Below, piece by piece: positions 34,927-44,997 of a stretch of 64,000 bases of DNA (position 1 is its first letter; the number at the start of each line of letters is the position of its first letter). Where the stretch lies: NCBI GenBank assembly GCA_963820185.1, contig CAWFYV010000003.1, positions 310,001 to 374,000 on the forward strand. Reading direction: 5' to 3'. Source of the DNA: Aquilonibacter sp963820185 (lineage in GTDB: Bacteria; Vulcanimicrobiota; Vulcanimicrobiia; Vulcanimicrobiales; Vulcanimicrobiaceae). The notes below the pieces were generated by a model that searched no databases, was not told the DNA's origin, and saw only the letters and a program-made list of their open reading frames with translations. The translations under genes and the position numbers were made by a program.

Positions 34927-35321
34927 TTTAAGAAGTTGATGCTGGCAATCTTGCCGTCGGAGCCGATCATCAGCTGCTCGAAAATCGCGTCATTCGTACA
35001 GACCATCCGGTAGCTGTAGCCGATGACGCCGGGCGGCGCCCCAACGATTGGAAAGTTACCGTACCACTCGGTCCGTTCGAGCGCACCATACCCGATGAGC
35101 GCCTTCGACATCTTGTCCATCGCGTCGGAGGTCAGTTGCGTCTGCGCGGCGTCGATATAGTGGTCTTTGTCAACCGCGCCGGCTTGCCACGCGACGAATT
35201 CGCGGCGTGCGAGCGCCGTGATCGCCGGGATTTCTGGAGCCAGCGTCGGCGTTGCGGTCGGTGTCGGCGACGGATGAGCGCGCGCGATCAGCAGCGCGCT
35301 AATAATGAATGAAAGAAACAA
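34914..35321 (-). CDS. Secreted hypothetical protein, 135 aa
   Basis: A hydrophobic signal (MFLSFIISALLIARA) precedes a Pro/Thr-rich linker and a domain with ALARREFVAWQAGAVDKDHY, a tyrosine-containing strand GYSYRMVCTNDAIFEQLMIGSDGKIASINFLKKL. No family recognised. The start overlaps the end of apt by 23 bp, so it is probably co-translated with it; the stop is followed directly by the structured region upstream of spoT. Confidence 0.6.
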   Translation of the reverse strand: MFLSFIISALLIARAHPSPTPTATPTLAPEIPAITALARREFVAWQAGAVDKDHYIDAAQTQLTSDAMDKMSKALIGYGALERTEWYGNFPIVGAPPGVIGYSYRMVCTNDAIFEQLMIGSDGKIASINFLKKLP

Positions 35322-35811
35322 CCTCGGCTCCCGGTAACGCTTCGCGCCCTTTGAGCACGTCGAGCTCGATCAGAAATGCAAACGCTTCGATGTGTGCGCC
35401 GAGACGTTCGAGCAGACGGCGCGTTGCGGCGGCCGTTCCACCTGTGGCAAGCAGATCGTCTACGACGACGACCTTCTCACCATGTCCGAGCGCATCTGCA
35501 TGAATCTCGAGCGAATTCGTTCCATATTCCAGCGCATACGACTCGGCAAGCTTGCTATACGGCAACTTGCCCGGCTTGCGCACGGGAACGAAGCCCGCAC
35601 CGATCGCATACGCAAGCGGCGCGCCGAGCATATAGCCGCGCGCCTCGACGCCAACGACATACTCGATATCGCGATTCTTGAATCGATCGACGAAAAGATC
35701 GATCGCCTCCTTGAATCCCTTGGGATCCTTCAACAGCGGCGTAATGTCACGAAAGAGGATTCCAGGCAGCGGAAAATCGGGAATCGCACGAATCAAATCT
35801 TGTGTTTTCAC
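35299..35811 (-). CDS. apt: Adenine phosphoribosyltransferase
   Basis: 170 residues from GTG 35811. Conserved segments: IRAIPDFPLPGILFRDITPLL (family N-terminus), YVVGVEARGYMLGAPLAYAIG, VRKPGKLPY, and the PRPP-binding motif VVVVDDLLATGGTAAA. It converts adenine and PRPP to AMP in purine salvage. It lies upstream of spoT with one small gene between; relA/spoT and apt are neighbours in many bacteria, so this is a conserved pairing. Confidence 0.95.
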   Translation of the reverse strand: MKTQDLIRAIPDFPLPGILFRDITPLLKDPKGFKEAIDLFVDRFKNRDIEYVVGVEARGYMLGAPLAYAIGAGFVPVRKPGKLPYSKLAESYALEYGTNSLEIHADALGHGEKVVVVDDLLATGGTAAATRRLLERLGAHIEAFAFLIELDVLKGREALPGAEVVSFIHY

Positions 35812-35837
35812 GACCGGACGTGCATTCGCGAGATGCC

Positions 35838-36599
35838 GTGTTGAGCCTCTTGCGGCGGGTTGCCATCGCTGTCGCATGTGCGCTCGTGCTTCACGCGCTA
35901 GCGGTCCTCCTGATCCCCAAGCTGAGAACGGAGGCCCCGAAAGAAGCCATCATCGCGCGCGTTACGATCGCCCGCATCACACGCTCCCCGTCGCCGCACC
36001 CGAGCCCGACGCCCCCTCCGGTAGACGTGATCGCAAAGGCGATTATCCCCGCCGGCTCGCACGCGCGCGTCGAACGGATCAAGCACGCGGGAGCAAAGCG
36101 ACCGACGCCGCCCAAGGTCGTCCACGCAACGCCGGATGCCTCAATTCCAAGTGGCGGCGAAGGCGCGGGCGCGCAGCGCGGCGTTGGAGCGGGCAGCCTT
36201 TCAGCAACAAACGGCAACGGCAACGGGACCGGCGATGCGGGGAACGGCAATGGCGCCGGCGCCACACTCTGCGGCGCGGTCGATTTCGAATCGACGGGCG
36301 AAGCCAAGTACAACGCGGACACGGGATACTACGAGCGCAAAATTACCGCGACGGTTTATTATGCGGATGGCTCGTCGGAGAAGATCCCTCTCGATTATCC
36401 GTGGCGGTACAAGAGCGAGGCCGACGATCCATTTCATTCAGACACGGCGTACGTGGCGTTTCAGTTCCCACCGGTCGATCAGCGCCCAGGCGAGCCGGCC
36501 CCAATTCAGTACATCATCGCGCACACGCGGCCAAACGGCACGACGATGCTGACCGACAAGTGTCCGAATATTCCGCCGCCGCCGTCACCCGGCCCGTAG
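35838..36599 (+). CDS. TonB-like membrane-anchored periplasmic protein
   Basis: From GTG 35838: one N-terminal transmembrane helix (AIAVACALVLHALAVLLIP), a Pro/Ser-rich stretch (RSPSPHPSPTPPPVDV), a Gly/Asn-rich linker (GNGNGTGDAGNGNGAGAT) and a C-terminal beta-rich domain with DFESTGEAKYNADTGYYERK, ending in a Pro-rich tail. The anchor-plus-proline-linker design is that of TonB-type energy transducers, but the C-terminal domain is not a clear TonB_C. No ExbB/ExbD lies nearby. Diverges from apt with only 26 bp between starts. Confidence 0.55.
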   Translation: MLSLLRRVAIAVACALVLHALAVLLIPKLRTEAPKEAIIARVTIARITRSPSPHPSPTPPPVDVIAKAIIPAGSHARVERIKHAGAKRPTPPKVVHATPDASIPSGGEGAGAQRGVGAGSLSATNGNGNGTGDAGNGNGAGATLCGAVDFESTGEAKYNADTGYYERKITATVYYADGSSEKIPLDYPWRYKSEADDPFHSDTAYVAFQFPPVDQRPGEPAPIQYIIAHTRPNGTTMLTDKCPNIPPPPSPGP

Positions 36600-38630
36600 C
36601 GAGACGCCGAGCAGTTCGCCGGCCTCGACCGGGCGGCTGAAATAATAGCCTTGCGCACGCTGGCAGGAGAGATCGTTGATGAACTGCCATTGTTCGGGCG
36701 TCTCGACGCCTTCGGCAATGATCTCCAATTCGAGCGAGCGCGCAAGCGCGACGATTGCGCGAACAATCGCGCGGTCTTGCGGATCGTCGCCCGCATCGCG
36801 AATGAACGTACGATCGATCTTCACCGCGTCGATCGGCAAGCGCTTGAGATACCCAAGCGCACTGTAGGCAACGCCGAAGTCGTCAACCACGATGCGAATG
36901 CCCAGGCTACTGAGCGTGCGCATCGTCATCAGTGCGACGTCGTCGATCTTCATGTTCTCGGTGATCTCGAGCTCGAGAGCGGTGGCCGGCAGGCCGGTCT
37001 CGGCCAGTATGTCGCGAATCGTGTCAGCGAGATCGACCTCGCCGAAATCGCGCGCCGAGAGATTGACGGCGATGCGGAAGTCCGGATGCCCGCTCGAACG
37101 AATGCGCATGGCTTCGACGCACGCTTCGTGCAGCACCCAGCGCGAGATCGGCACGATCAATCCGGTCTCCTCGGCAATCGCGATGAACTCCTCGGGCATA
37201 ATCTCGCCGTGCTTGCTGTGGTTCCAGCGCAGCAGCGCTTCGGCACCGACCACACGCGCCGTGACCGCGTCGACGATCGGCTGGTACAGCAGCCTAAATT
37301 CACCGCGCGTGATCGCATAATGCATGTCTTGCTCTAAACGCAGACGATACGGCGCCTGTTCGTCGCCGCCAACGTCGAAGAATCCGACGCGGCTGCGGCC
37401 GTTGTACTTGGCGCGGTACATCGCGGAGTCGGCGCGCGACAGCAACTCCTCGGCGCTCATCCCGTCGTCCGGATACGTTGCCGCGCCGACACTGGCACTT
37501 ACGAAGAGTTGTCGCTCGGCGATGAAGAACGGCTCGGCGAGCGCGAGCTGAATATCGGCGCTGATCATCGGCACGCTTGTCGTTGGGCCAAGTTCGAGCA
37601 TCACGATGAACTCGTCGCCGCCGCTGCGAAAGACGCTTGCCTCGGGATCGACGGCACGCCGCAAGCGCACGGCGAATTGGCGCAACAACTCGTCACCCGC
37701 ACGGTGTCCAAGTGTATCGTTGATCGTCTTGAAGCGATCGAGGTCGACGAAGAGCACGCCCAGCCGCCCTTGTCCGGCCTCAGCTTCCTCGACCATCTCC
37801 ATCATCTGCTCTTCGAGCGCGAAACGGTTCGGCAGCTGCGTGAGCGCGTCCAGGCGCGCAAGGCGCGCGAGGTGATCGGCCGTTTCTTTCATCTCGGTAA
37901 TGTCGAGCGCAACGCCGATCGCACCGATGATCTGCCCGTTCGCGCCGCGCAGCGGCTCGACGTGATGCTGCATCCAGCGACCGCTATGATAGGACTCGAA
38001 ACGTTGCGAGTCACCGTCGAAGACGCGCCGGATTTGGTCGACCTTTGCTTCGCCAAGTTCTTCCTGAGTGAAGCCTTTTGCCGACGTTGCGGTTCCGACA
38101 AACGACGTGAAGCGCATCTCGAGATCGACCGTCCACAGCAAAGCCGGCACTTGCTCGAGCAGCAGGCGCAAGCGTCGTTCGGAATCGCGTAGTAAGATTT
38201 CGGCGCGCTTGCGATCGCTGACGTCGCGCATGTAGACAAGCACTTCGTGCTCCGCCGGCTGAATGCGGATCTCGACCCACCTGTTGGTCGCCGGGAAGAA
38301 CTGAGTGCGTTCGACCGGCATCGCGCTGTTGCGGACGTTGCGCATCTCAGGAAAAAGATCGGACGCGAGCGGATCGAGCACTTTGTCGACCCGACGGCCC
38401 ACGAGCTCAGCCGCAGTCGTGTGCAGTAATTCTTCGGCTTTTTCGTTTACATGGGTGAAGCGCCAGCGGTCGTCGACGATGAAGATCCCGTCCTGGACGC
38501 TTTCGAGAATGCTATAGCGTCGTTCGTCGGATTTTCTTGGAGAGATCGTCCGGACGTAGAATACAGCAAAGGCAATAGCCGCGAGACACACCACAAGAAC
38601 CGCCAACCCGACGGCGATCGTCGCGATCAC
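36585..38630 (-). CDS. PAS-PAS-GGDEF-EAL cyclic-di-GMP enzyme
   Basis: 681 residues: one N-terminal helix (MIATIAVGLAVLVVCLAAIAFAVFYV), two PAS domains (ESVQDGIFIVDDRWRFTHVNEKAEELL and LLEQVPALLWTVDLEMRFTSFVG), a GGDEF domain with an intact active site (FRSGGDEFIVMLE), and an EAL domain (VGAEALLRWNHSKHGEIMPEEFI, LELEITEN, VVDDFGVAYSALGYLKRLPIDAVKID, IIAEGVET). Both catalytic signatures are present, so it may both make and degrade c-di-GMP, tuned by the PAS sensors. The DDFGTGYSSL loop is altered to DDFGVAYSAL. Starts with GTG overlapping the stop of the upstream LuxR-type gene (GTGA). Confidence 0.93.
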   Translation of the reverse strand: MIATIAVGLAVLVVCLAAIAFAVFYVRTISPRKSDERRYSILESVQDGIFIVDDRWRFTHVNEKAEELLHTTAAELVGRRVDKVLDPLASDLFPEMRNVRNSAMPVERTQFFPATNRWVEIRIQPAEHEVLVYMRDVSDRKRAEILLRDSERRLRLLLEQVPALLWTVDLEMRFTSFVGTATSAKGFTQEELGEAKVDQIRRVFDGDSQRFESYHSGRWMQHHVEPLRGANGQIIGAIGVALDITEMKETADHLARLARLDALTQLPNRFALEEQMMEMVEEAEAGQGRLGVLFVDLDRFKTINDTLGHRAGDELLRQFAVRLRRAVDPEASVFRSGGDEFIVMLELGPTTSVPMISADIQLALAEPFFIAERQLFVSASVGAATYPDDGMSAEELLSRADSAMYRAKYNGRSRVGFFDVGGDEQAPYRLRLEQDMHYAITRGEFRLLYQPIVDAVTARVVGAEALLRWNHSKHGEIMPEEFIAIAEETGLIVPISRWVLHEACVEAMRIRSSGHPDFRIAVNLSARDFGEVDLADTIRDILAETGLPATALELEITENMKIDDVALMTMRTLSSLGIRIVVDDFGVAYSALGYLKRLPIDAVKIDRTFIRDAGDDPQDRAIVRAIVALARSLELEIIAEGVETPEQWQFINDLSCQRAQGYYFSRPVEAGELLGVSLRAG

Positions 38631-40159
38631 AGCACGCCGCGCTCCTCGAGCACACCCCGTAGCGCGTTGCGTGACCGAACGTTGAAGAGATCGTAGAGCG
38701 CCTGCACTTCGCGCTTGATCGTAAACTCGCTGCGGCTGAACCGGCGCGAGAGTTGCTGGCTATCGAGCCCTTCGCACAGCGAGAGGGCGAGTTGCCGCTG
38801 CATCGGCGTCAAGCCATCGATCCACGGCGTAGCCTTCTTTGAGATACGATCGGTCAGATACTTATAGAACGCGCTCTTCGGGAAGGCGCCGGCATGTTGG
38901 CGCGCACGTTCGATCCAGATGGTCGCGCCGGTGACTTCGGCAAGGCCTTGCGCCGCGAGCGCCGCACGGAAATGGTATTCGGCCTCATCGAAGATCTTGT
39001 ACGCGGCTTCGAAGGCGATCGTCGCGCTCTCGGTGATTTCCGAGCACTTGGTTGACGCTGCCCGAGGCGTAGTGCGCGTACCCCGCCATGCCCGGGTCGT
39101 AGGAGATGGCCAGCGTCGGATCGACGCTATCTTTGCCTAGGCGCGTGTAAGTCGAAACGTAGCGCTGCGCTTGCCCCATATCGACCGGCGCGAATTGCAC
39201 GGCGAGCATAACTAGCGCTTGCCGTTCCTCGTCATTGGTTGCCGCCCACACCACAGTACGGGCCTGCGCTTGCGCTTGCATCAGTTCGTCGCGCGCCCAA
39301 GGCTCATTGTGATTCATCCGCGCGACGTAGGCGCGGTCGACGTGCGACCAGACGCGCCACGCATCGCTGGGCGCAACTTCCTTGGCATCGCGGAAAAGCC
39401 ACTGCGCGCGAGCCGAGTCGCCGCGCATGAACGCGTCCCATGCCAAGGCGCGCAGACACAGGAATTGCGCGTCGGCCAGCTCTTTCGGCCAGTCAATCGA
39501 CTCGTAAGACTCTCGCGCATCGTCAACGGCCTCGTTATCGCCCAATTCGCAGGCCGATACGGATCAGCGCGGTGCAGGGCGCGGCCAATCGTGAAGTATT
39601 CGACGCTCTCAGGATATTCGCGAGCCAAGGCTAGTGCGGCGCGAAGGTCCGCGATCTGTGCGCGGTAGTTGCCTATTCCGGCATGCGTCCACGAGCGCCA
39701 GACCAGCGTGTAGATTCGCGAGCACGGATCCGGATGCGTGAGTGCAAGTGCGAAATTCGGATCGCTCGGGGTCAAAGTCGCCTTTCAGACAACGCAGCCG
39801 AGTGCGTTGGTGCGCGATTGTCGGCGAGAAGCGTGGGATCATTCTCAGCGGCACGCTCAGCGAGCGCAAACATCTCGGCAGCGCCGTCAAAGTTGCGGCT
39901 GTTGGCGTACGCACGCCCGGAAAGAACGTAGTAGTCGAAGCGGACGTCGTCGTTGCGAAGCAGGTCGCTAGAGCGAGCCAGAGCTTCGAGCGCATCGACT
40001 GGATCGCGGTGCGAGGAGAATTTCTGCGCGCAAAAGGTGCGCCTGCTCCATCTGCGGCGAGGGCCAACCCTCGTACTCGACAAGACGCGCGAGAGCTGCT
40101 TCGTACCTTCCGGTACGAAGCAGTTCGCGCGCCTCGTCTAGTTGCTGCTTAGGAGCCAT
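38627..40159 (-). CDS. TPR-containing LuxR-type regulator, many frameshifts
   Basis: The C-terminus is a LuxR HTH: LTPMQRQLALSLCEGLDSQQLSRRFSRSEFTIKREVQALYDLFNVRSRNALRGV. Ahead of it, joined across about five frameshifts (near 40010, 39780, 39540, 39050 and others), lie helical TPR-like repeats: ARELLRTGRYEAALARLVEYEGW, GRAYANSRNFDGAAEMFALAERAAEN, YRAQIADLRAALALAREYPES and LRALAWDAFMRGDSARAQWLFRDAKE. Such proteins act as transcription regulators sensing a protein or metabolite through the TPR part. The 4-bp GTGA overlap couples it to the c-di-GMP enzyme. Confidence 0.7.
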
Positions 40160-40169
40160 GTGCGGAATG

Positions 40170-41215
40170 CTAGTCGTTCAGCGTTCCGGCTTGTGTGATC
40201 TGCCCTGCCGGCGCAGTGAGCGACGGCCCTTGGAACGACGCGCCAGTCGACGCGTCGGCACCGTGAGCGGTGATCGTTTGTCCGCTCGCGGTGGTGTAGT
40301 TGTTGTAGATGACCAGCTGATACGAGCCGGCGTTGATCGCGTGGAGATCAAAGTTGCCGTTCGCATCGGTGTTGGTCGTGTTCGACGCGTGGCCGTGAGC
40401 GTTGAGCGCCACGACGACCGCGTTTTGCACGGCCTGCGCCGTTCGCGTTGAGCACCTGCCCTTGGATCTCGGCCGCGTTCGCCGTCGCGACCGCGTAGAG
40501 CGTCGGTTGCGCCACGATCTGGCCCGAGCTGTTCTGGTTCAGCGACTCCAACGCGTTGAAGTCGGCGAGGATCGCCGCAGCTGGGCTGCCACCGGACATG
40601 AAGTAGCCGCCGACGGTCATCGTCACCGTCGCCGAGTTGCCCGTGGTTGCGGTGCCGTTGCCGGCGCCGGCGGTGCTCTGCGACGCTTGAGCGAGCTGGA
40701 AGTTGATCGGGTACGTATTGCCGTTCGCGTCCGTCACGTTGCTCGTGGCGGTGTCGACCACGAACTGAATGTGGTCGTAGTTGCCCGAGTAGGTCTGGCT
40801 GATGGCGATCGACGATGGGTCGCCGCCGTTTGCCATCACGTTGGTGACGTACGGCGTCGAGTACGTGGCGATCGTCGTCACTTGCCCTTGATAGACAACG
40901 TTAACGGCGTCGATACCGAGGTTGATCGACTGCACGTTCATGTTGCCGATCACCGGCTGCGCATCGCCGAGCAAAGCGAGTAAGCCACCGACCAGACCGA
41001 GCAGATTGCCGCCGCCGCCCACGCGAGTCGTTGGTGTGCTTGGTCGAGGTCTTAACAGTTCCAACCCAGTTAGTAACGACCGGGGTGTGTTTTGTGGGCG
41101 TGGTTGTTGATTGGGTTACGGATGTCGAGGGAATTGACGAACCTTGCGATCCGGCACATCCGCCCAACATAGCGATCAGTACGAGTACCGCACCGATCGA
41201 GGTAAAGCGTTTCAC
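40170..41215 (-). CDS. Lipoprotein with DUF4382-like and carboxypeptidase-regulatory-like domains, two frameshifts
   Basis: The start gives a lipobox signal (VLVLIAMLGGC then AGSQGSS). After a shift near 41030 comes GDAQPVIGNMNVQSINLGIDAVNV with NYDHIQFVVDTATSNVTDANGNTYPINF, the pattern of DUF4382 secreted proteins, and TMTVGGYFMSGGSPAAAIL. After a second shift near 40435 the C-terminus VVVALNAHGHASNTTNTDANGNFDLHAINAGSYQLVIY is a carboxypeptidase-regulatory-like beta-sandwich. Probably a surface-anchored adhesion or matrix protein. Confidence 0.6.
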
Positions 41216-41535
41216 GAGGGCCTCCTAACAGCAACAGAGGACGCAGCTCATACTATGAGCCGCGCCACACCCGACCCCACAATTATGGAACAAGTCGATA
41301 GGTTAGGGGTGTATAAAGCCGCCGTAAAGCGCTTAGTTTGTGTATGGTGCGTGTAAAGCGGACGTAAAGACCGCTCCACGAACGCGCCTCGTGGTCTGAA
41401 GGTCCCACAAGTAAGGGTGCCCGCGACCTGAGGCGGGCAGGCAAGCCCAGCGCTAGCTCGCTACTCGGCACGCTCGGCCATGGTAGGATGGCCGTACTGG
41501 TGTTCGCCCAGGGCTACCTATCAGGAGGCGATTTG
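41216..41535. other. Intergenic region between divergent lipoprotein genes
   Basis: No gene is supported here. Visible elements are a small palindrome GCTCATA-C-TATGAGC at 41246-41260, two pairs of TAAAG direct repeats at 11-bp pitch (41314, 41325 and 41354, 41365), a perfect stem TGCCCGC/GCGGGCA with an 8-nt loop (41418-41439), and AGGAGG at 41523-41528, which sets the start of the downstream gene. The region probably holds the promoters for both genes. Confidence 0.5.
41314..41369. promoter_or_regulatory. Paired 11-bp-spaced TAAAG direct repeats
   Basis: TAAAG occurs at 41314-41318 and 41325-41329, and again at 41354-41358 and 41365-41369; each pair has an 11-bp pitch, about one helical turn. 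Direct repeats at this spacing are typical of OmpR/PhoB-family response-regulator sites. The regulator is unknown. Confidence 0.3.
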
Positions 41536-43788
41536 GTGCTGCGCTTTGCCCCGGTTCTTATTGCGGCAATCCTCATTAGTGCATGCTCGGGCTCCTCGGG
41601 ACTCACGCCTCCGCCGTCATCCCTGGCCTTCCAGTCTTCCTTTACGCTGGCGCCCTCCAGCATCGACCTCACGCCCGACGCCCCGACGGATTCGTTCAAC
41701 GCCCAGGGCGACACCGTCGGCGTTAGCTACACACCAACTGCGTCGTCCGCGTGTTCGACCTCAACCGGGAGCATCGTCGTGGGCGGCGACAGCGTCGGGC
41801 AGGTCGACGTCGCCGGGTCGCCCCTCCTGTTCACGGTAGCCGCGGTCGGAGCAACGCCTCCCGCATCGTGCACGATCCGCGTAGTCGGTTCCGACGCGAC
41901 CGTCGCCGCGATCACCGTCAACTATAGCAACGCGCCGGTTACCGATCTTCCCACCGTACGGAACCGCATTTACGTTCTCGCGCCGATCGCTTCGCCGAGC
42001 GCCTTGAGCTTTACGTCACTGGCTTCGGTGCAAGAAGTCGCGGTCGCCGGATTCACCGGCACGACCAAGGCAAGCGTGCAGTGCCATCTGGGTTCGAGCG
42101 GGGTGCAGGTCTCGCCCACGCAGCTGACCAGCCCAGGCACATTCACGGTGATTCCCTACGGACAAGGCGGTGTTGCCAATGCGTGCACGATCGGCATCGC
42201 CGACACCGCGGGCGACCACGGCACGATCGCGGTCGCGCTTTCGATCGGTGCGCTCGCGAAGCTCACGGCTGCGCCGCGCCAGTTGCAATTTGCGTGCGCC
42301 GGCACGAACGCGCCCTACAACTGTCAGAGCATGCAGCCCGTCGCCGTCGCGGAGAACGGCACGAACACCTACAGCATCGTGACCCGTCCGACGCTGAAAG
42401 GCTCGTGCGCAAACGTCTTCTACGGACCGCTCACGATGACGGCCGACGGTATGACGTACAAGCAAAGTTTTACCGGATCGGCGGTGACGCTGACCTTCGG
42501 CGGTCTGCTCAACACCCCACCTCCGCCGAATTGCTCGCAAATCGTCATCACCGACGGCGGATCGCCGGCGCAACGCGTGCAAATCGGCATCGTCTCAGGG
42601 GCCGCATCGCCGCCGCCGTCGCTCAGTTCGGCAACGCCGCCGCCGTGTACCGGCACCGACCCCCGCGTCGCCGATTCGAGCGCTCCGCACGGCTTGTACG
42701 TATGGAATCCATATAAAGTCGACGGCGGCGTCTACGAGCAATACATCGAGCAATATGTGATCGGCAAGGATGCCAGCGGCAAGCCGAAAGACCCGAATAT
42801 CTGCGGCGTCAGCCTTCTCGTCGGGTGGGCCGACGTCGAGAAAACGAAGAACCACTTCGATTGGAGCCAGGTCATCACGTGGGCGCAGCCCTATGTGAAC
42901 GCCGGCCTCACCGTCAATTTGCTCTTCGCGGACGCGTCGGAAGTCGGCTCGAACACCGCAACACCGTCCTGGGTCACGGATCAAAACGGCGACAACGTTG
43001 CGTCAATCGCGTGCAACGGTCAACCGTCCTATCCAAACTACATCGATCCGACCTTTGAAGCGGACTACAAAGCGTTCATCGCCGCGGCGGTGGCTGAGTT
43101 TTCGCAGCCGGCTTCTGCCGGCGGCTCGTCGATAAGCTCCTCGATCGGCTACATGCGATTCGGTCTCGGTGCGGGCGTCGAAGCCTATCCCGCGCATTTC
43201 AGCAACTACCCGAACGACGCGTGCAGCCAAGCTTTTATGGCCGACGGCTATTCATTCGACGCGTGGGTCACGCATACGCGCCACATCGTCAACTACATGG
43301 GCTCACTCAATACCAACGGAAAGCAGTTGATGATTGCGCTCAACGACGTCGCTGGATATCCGAACACCTTCTATGACTATCCGAACGACGGCGCCGAAGT
43401 CGCCGCGAATAATTCCGTTGGGTTCGGCACCGAAAACCTTGGTATCGGTCATGTTGCGGACGCGGGCACGTCGCCCGCCCCATGCAATCCGCAAGGAACC
43501 GACGGCAGCATCTATTGGTGCGAAGCCTTCACCCGCCATGCGGGCACGGTCCCATTTGAATTTCAGCCGATCGAAGCCGTCGCCGATCCGCAGCCGAATT
43601 ACAACATCAGTTTTCCCAATCTGCTCCAGTTCGCACTCGACAACAACACGCAACTCTTCGAGATCTATCCGCAGGATTGGCTGGAAGCGGATTCGCCCAC
43701 CCAAATGTTCCCGGGAGGCGGCGGCAATAGTGCCACCTGGAAATCCGCCTTCAATGCTACTGCACTCATCGTTGGAGCTCAGCACTGA
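41536..43788 (+). CDS. Lipoprotein with C-terminal TIM-barrel glycosidase-like domain, 750 aa
   Basis: The start GTG 41536 is set by AGGAGG 7 nt upstream and gives a lipobox signal (FAPVLIAAILISAC, then SGSSG). Residues about 40-380 are repeated Ig-like beta domains (SFTLAPSSIDLTPDAPTDSF, QLQFACAGTNAPYNC). From about residue 390 there is a barrel-like domain: GLYVWNPYKVDGGVYEQYI, GVSLLVGWADVEKTKNHFDW, NAGLTVNLLFADASEVGS and IGYMRFGLGAGVEAYPAHFS, resembling clan-A glycoside hydrolases where an Asp/Glu follows a W. Substrate not assignable. Intact frame. Its stop overlaps the start of a related gene (TGATG). Confidence 0.6.
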   Translation: MLRFAPVLIAAILISACSGSSGLTPPPSSLAFQSSFTLAPSSIDLTPDAPTDSFNAQGDTVGVSYTPTASSACSTSTGSIVVGGDSVGQVDVAGSPLLFTVAAVGATPPASCTIRVVGSDATVAAITVNYSNAPVTDLPTVRNRIYVLAPIASPSALSFTSLASVQEVAVAGFTGTTKASVQCHLGSSGVQVSPTQLTSPGTFTVIPYGQGGVANACTIGIADTAGDHGTIAVALSIGALAKLTAAPRQLQFACAGTNAPYNCQSMQPVAVAENGTNTYSIVTRPTLKGSCANVFYGPLTMTADGMTYKQSFTGSAVTLTFGGLLNTPPPPNCSQIVITDGGSPAQRVQIGIVSGAASPPPSLSSATPPPCTGTDPRVADSSAPHGLYVWNPYKVDGGVYEQYIEQYVIGKDASGKPKDPNICGVSLLVGWADVEKTKNHFDWSQVITWAQPYVNAGLTVNLLFADASEVGSNTATPSWVTDQNGDNVASIACNGQPSYPNYIDPTFEADYKAFIAAAVAEFSQPASAGGSSISSSIGYMRFGLGAGVEAYPAHFSNYPNDACSQAFMADGYSFDAWVTHTRHIVNYMGSLNTNGKQLMIALNDVAGYPNTFYDYPNDGAEVAANNSVGFGTENLGIGHVADAGTSPAPCNPQGTDGSIYWCEAFTRHAGTVPFEFQPIEAVADPQPNYNISFPNLLQFALDNNTQLFEIYPQDWLEADSPTQMFPGGGGNSATWKSAFNATALIVGAQH

Positions 43789-44997
43789 TGCGCTACGGAT
43801 TCCTTGTACTCGCCTGCCTGTATGTTCGTCGCTTGCGGCGGCGGAGTACCGAATAGCACCTACCCCTACCCGCCGATCCGTCGCCCTCGGGGCCTGGCAC
43901 GGTGACGCTCGTGCCGCCGAAGATTCCGATTCGCGGCCTGATCGACATGCAAGATATCTCGTGGCACGACACCGACAATGCGACGCCCGCGCCGTTTACG
44001 ACGGCCTACATTTCAGAGTACCCGGGGACTTCGGCGGGATCGTCATCAACGAGACCTGGGCTGACTTGCAGCCGACGCAGGGCGCAGCGATCGTCACCAC
44101 CGCGGTCGATAACGATCTGCAAGCGGTCCAGATGTACAACAGCCTATCGAATGTGACGCAGTCATCGCCGGTGAGCGTCAAGCTGCGCATCTATGCCGGC
44201 AGCAATGCGCCGCTCGTGGGCCAAGGACGATGTCCGGCGGTCCGATCACGATCTATCGCAATCCCGCCGGCTGTAACGGTCAGACCGACATGTGTCCGCT
44301 CACGGTTGGACCGTATTGGACGACGCCGTACATCAACGCATGGCGCGCGTTTCAGGCGCAAGTCGCCGCAAAGTACGACACCAATCCGCTCGATCATCGC
44401 GGTCGCGGTGACATCGTGCGCCGAGCAGACCGACGAACCGTTCGTTCCGTCGACCGGTCCGATCAGCAAGCGAACCTGACAGCGTGCCGGGCTCACCGAC
44501 ACATTGCAGGAGTCGTGCCTGTCGGGCGCAATGACCGATTACGCTGCGTGGACGAACACCGATATCGACTACACGTTCAATGCGTACAACAAGCTCAGCG
44601 GCGGCCTGGACACCGCATTCACGCCAAAGGTGATGACAATGTGCCGGCAAATGGCTCCGAACCGCTGCGTGCTCGACAACCACGCGCTTGCAGACGCCGA
44701 TCACGAGCGACCAGAGGATCTACAGCTGACATCCAAAGCATGGGCGGCTTGATCAACTTCCAAACGCAGGCGCCCGAAGGGATGGGCTGCATTTGGCCCG
44801 AGACGATCACGCAAGGGCTTATCTTGGGTGCGCGCGCGATCGAACTGTGGCCTGAAAAGAAGTATCAGGGATTCACCACGCTGACCGTGCCCGGAAGTGC
44901 AGGCATTACAGACTCTCTTCTTTGCGCCGGTTCCCACCTCGACGCCGGTGCCAAGTCCGCTGCCCACGCCGTGCAGCGGCTTACAACTAGCGCGTGA
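43788..44997 (+). CDS. Second glycosidase-like lipoprotein, heavily frameshifted
   Basis: ATG 43788 overlaps the previous TGA. Combining frames gives a lipobox-type start (FLVLACL, then FVACGGGVPNS), then VPPKIPIRGLIDMQDISWHD, FGGIVINETWADLQPTQGAAIVTTAVDNDLQAVQMYN, TPYINAWRAFQAQVAAKYDTNPL, SGAMTDYAAWTNTDIDYTFNAYN and GLINFQTQAPEGMGCIWPETITQGLILGARAIELWPE. NETWADLQP may be the counterpart of GWADVEK in the upstream gene, suggesting a tandem pair. At least five shifts are needed, so the end near 44997 is approximate. Convergent with the ABC-F gene. Confidence 0.5.

Noticed and set aside
41418..41439. The TGCCCGC/GCGGGCA hairpin as a terminator for the lipoprotein gene
   Set aside because: No T-run follows on either strand, and it precedes a start rather than follows a stop.
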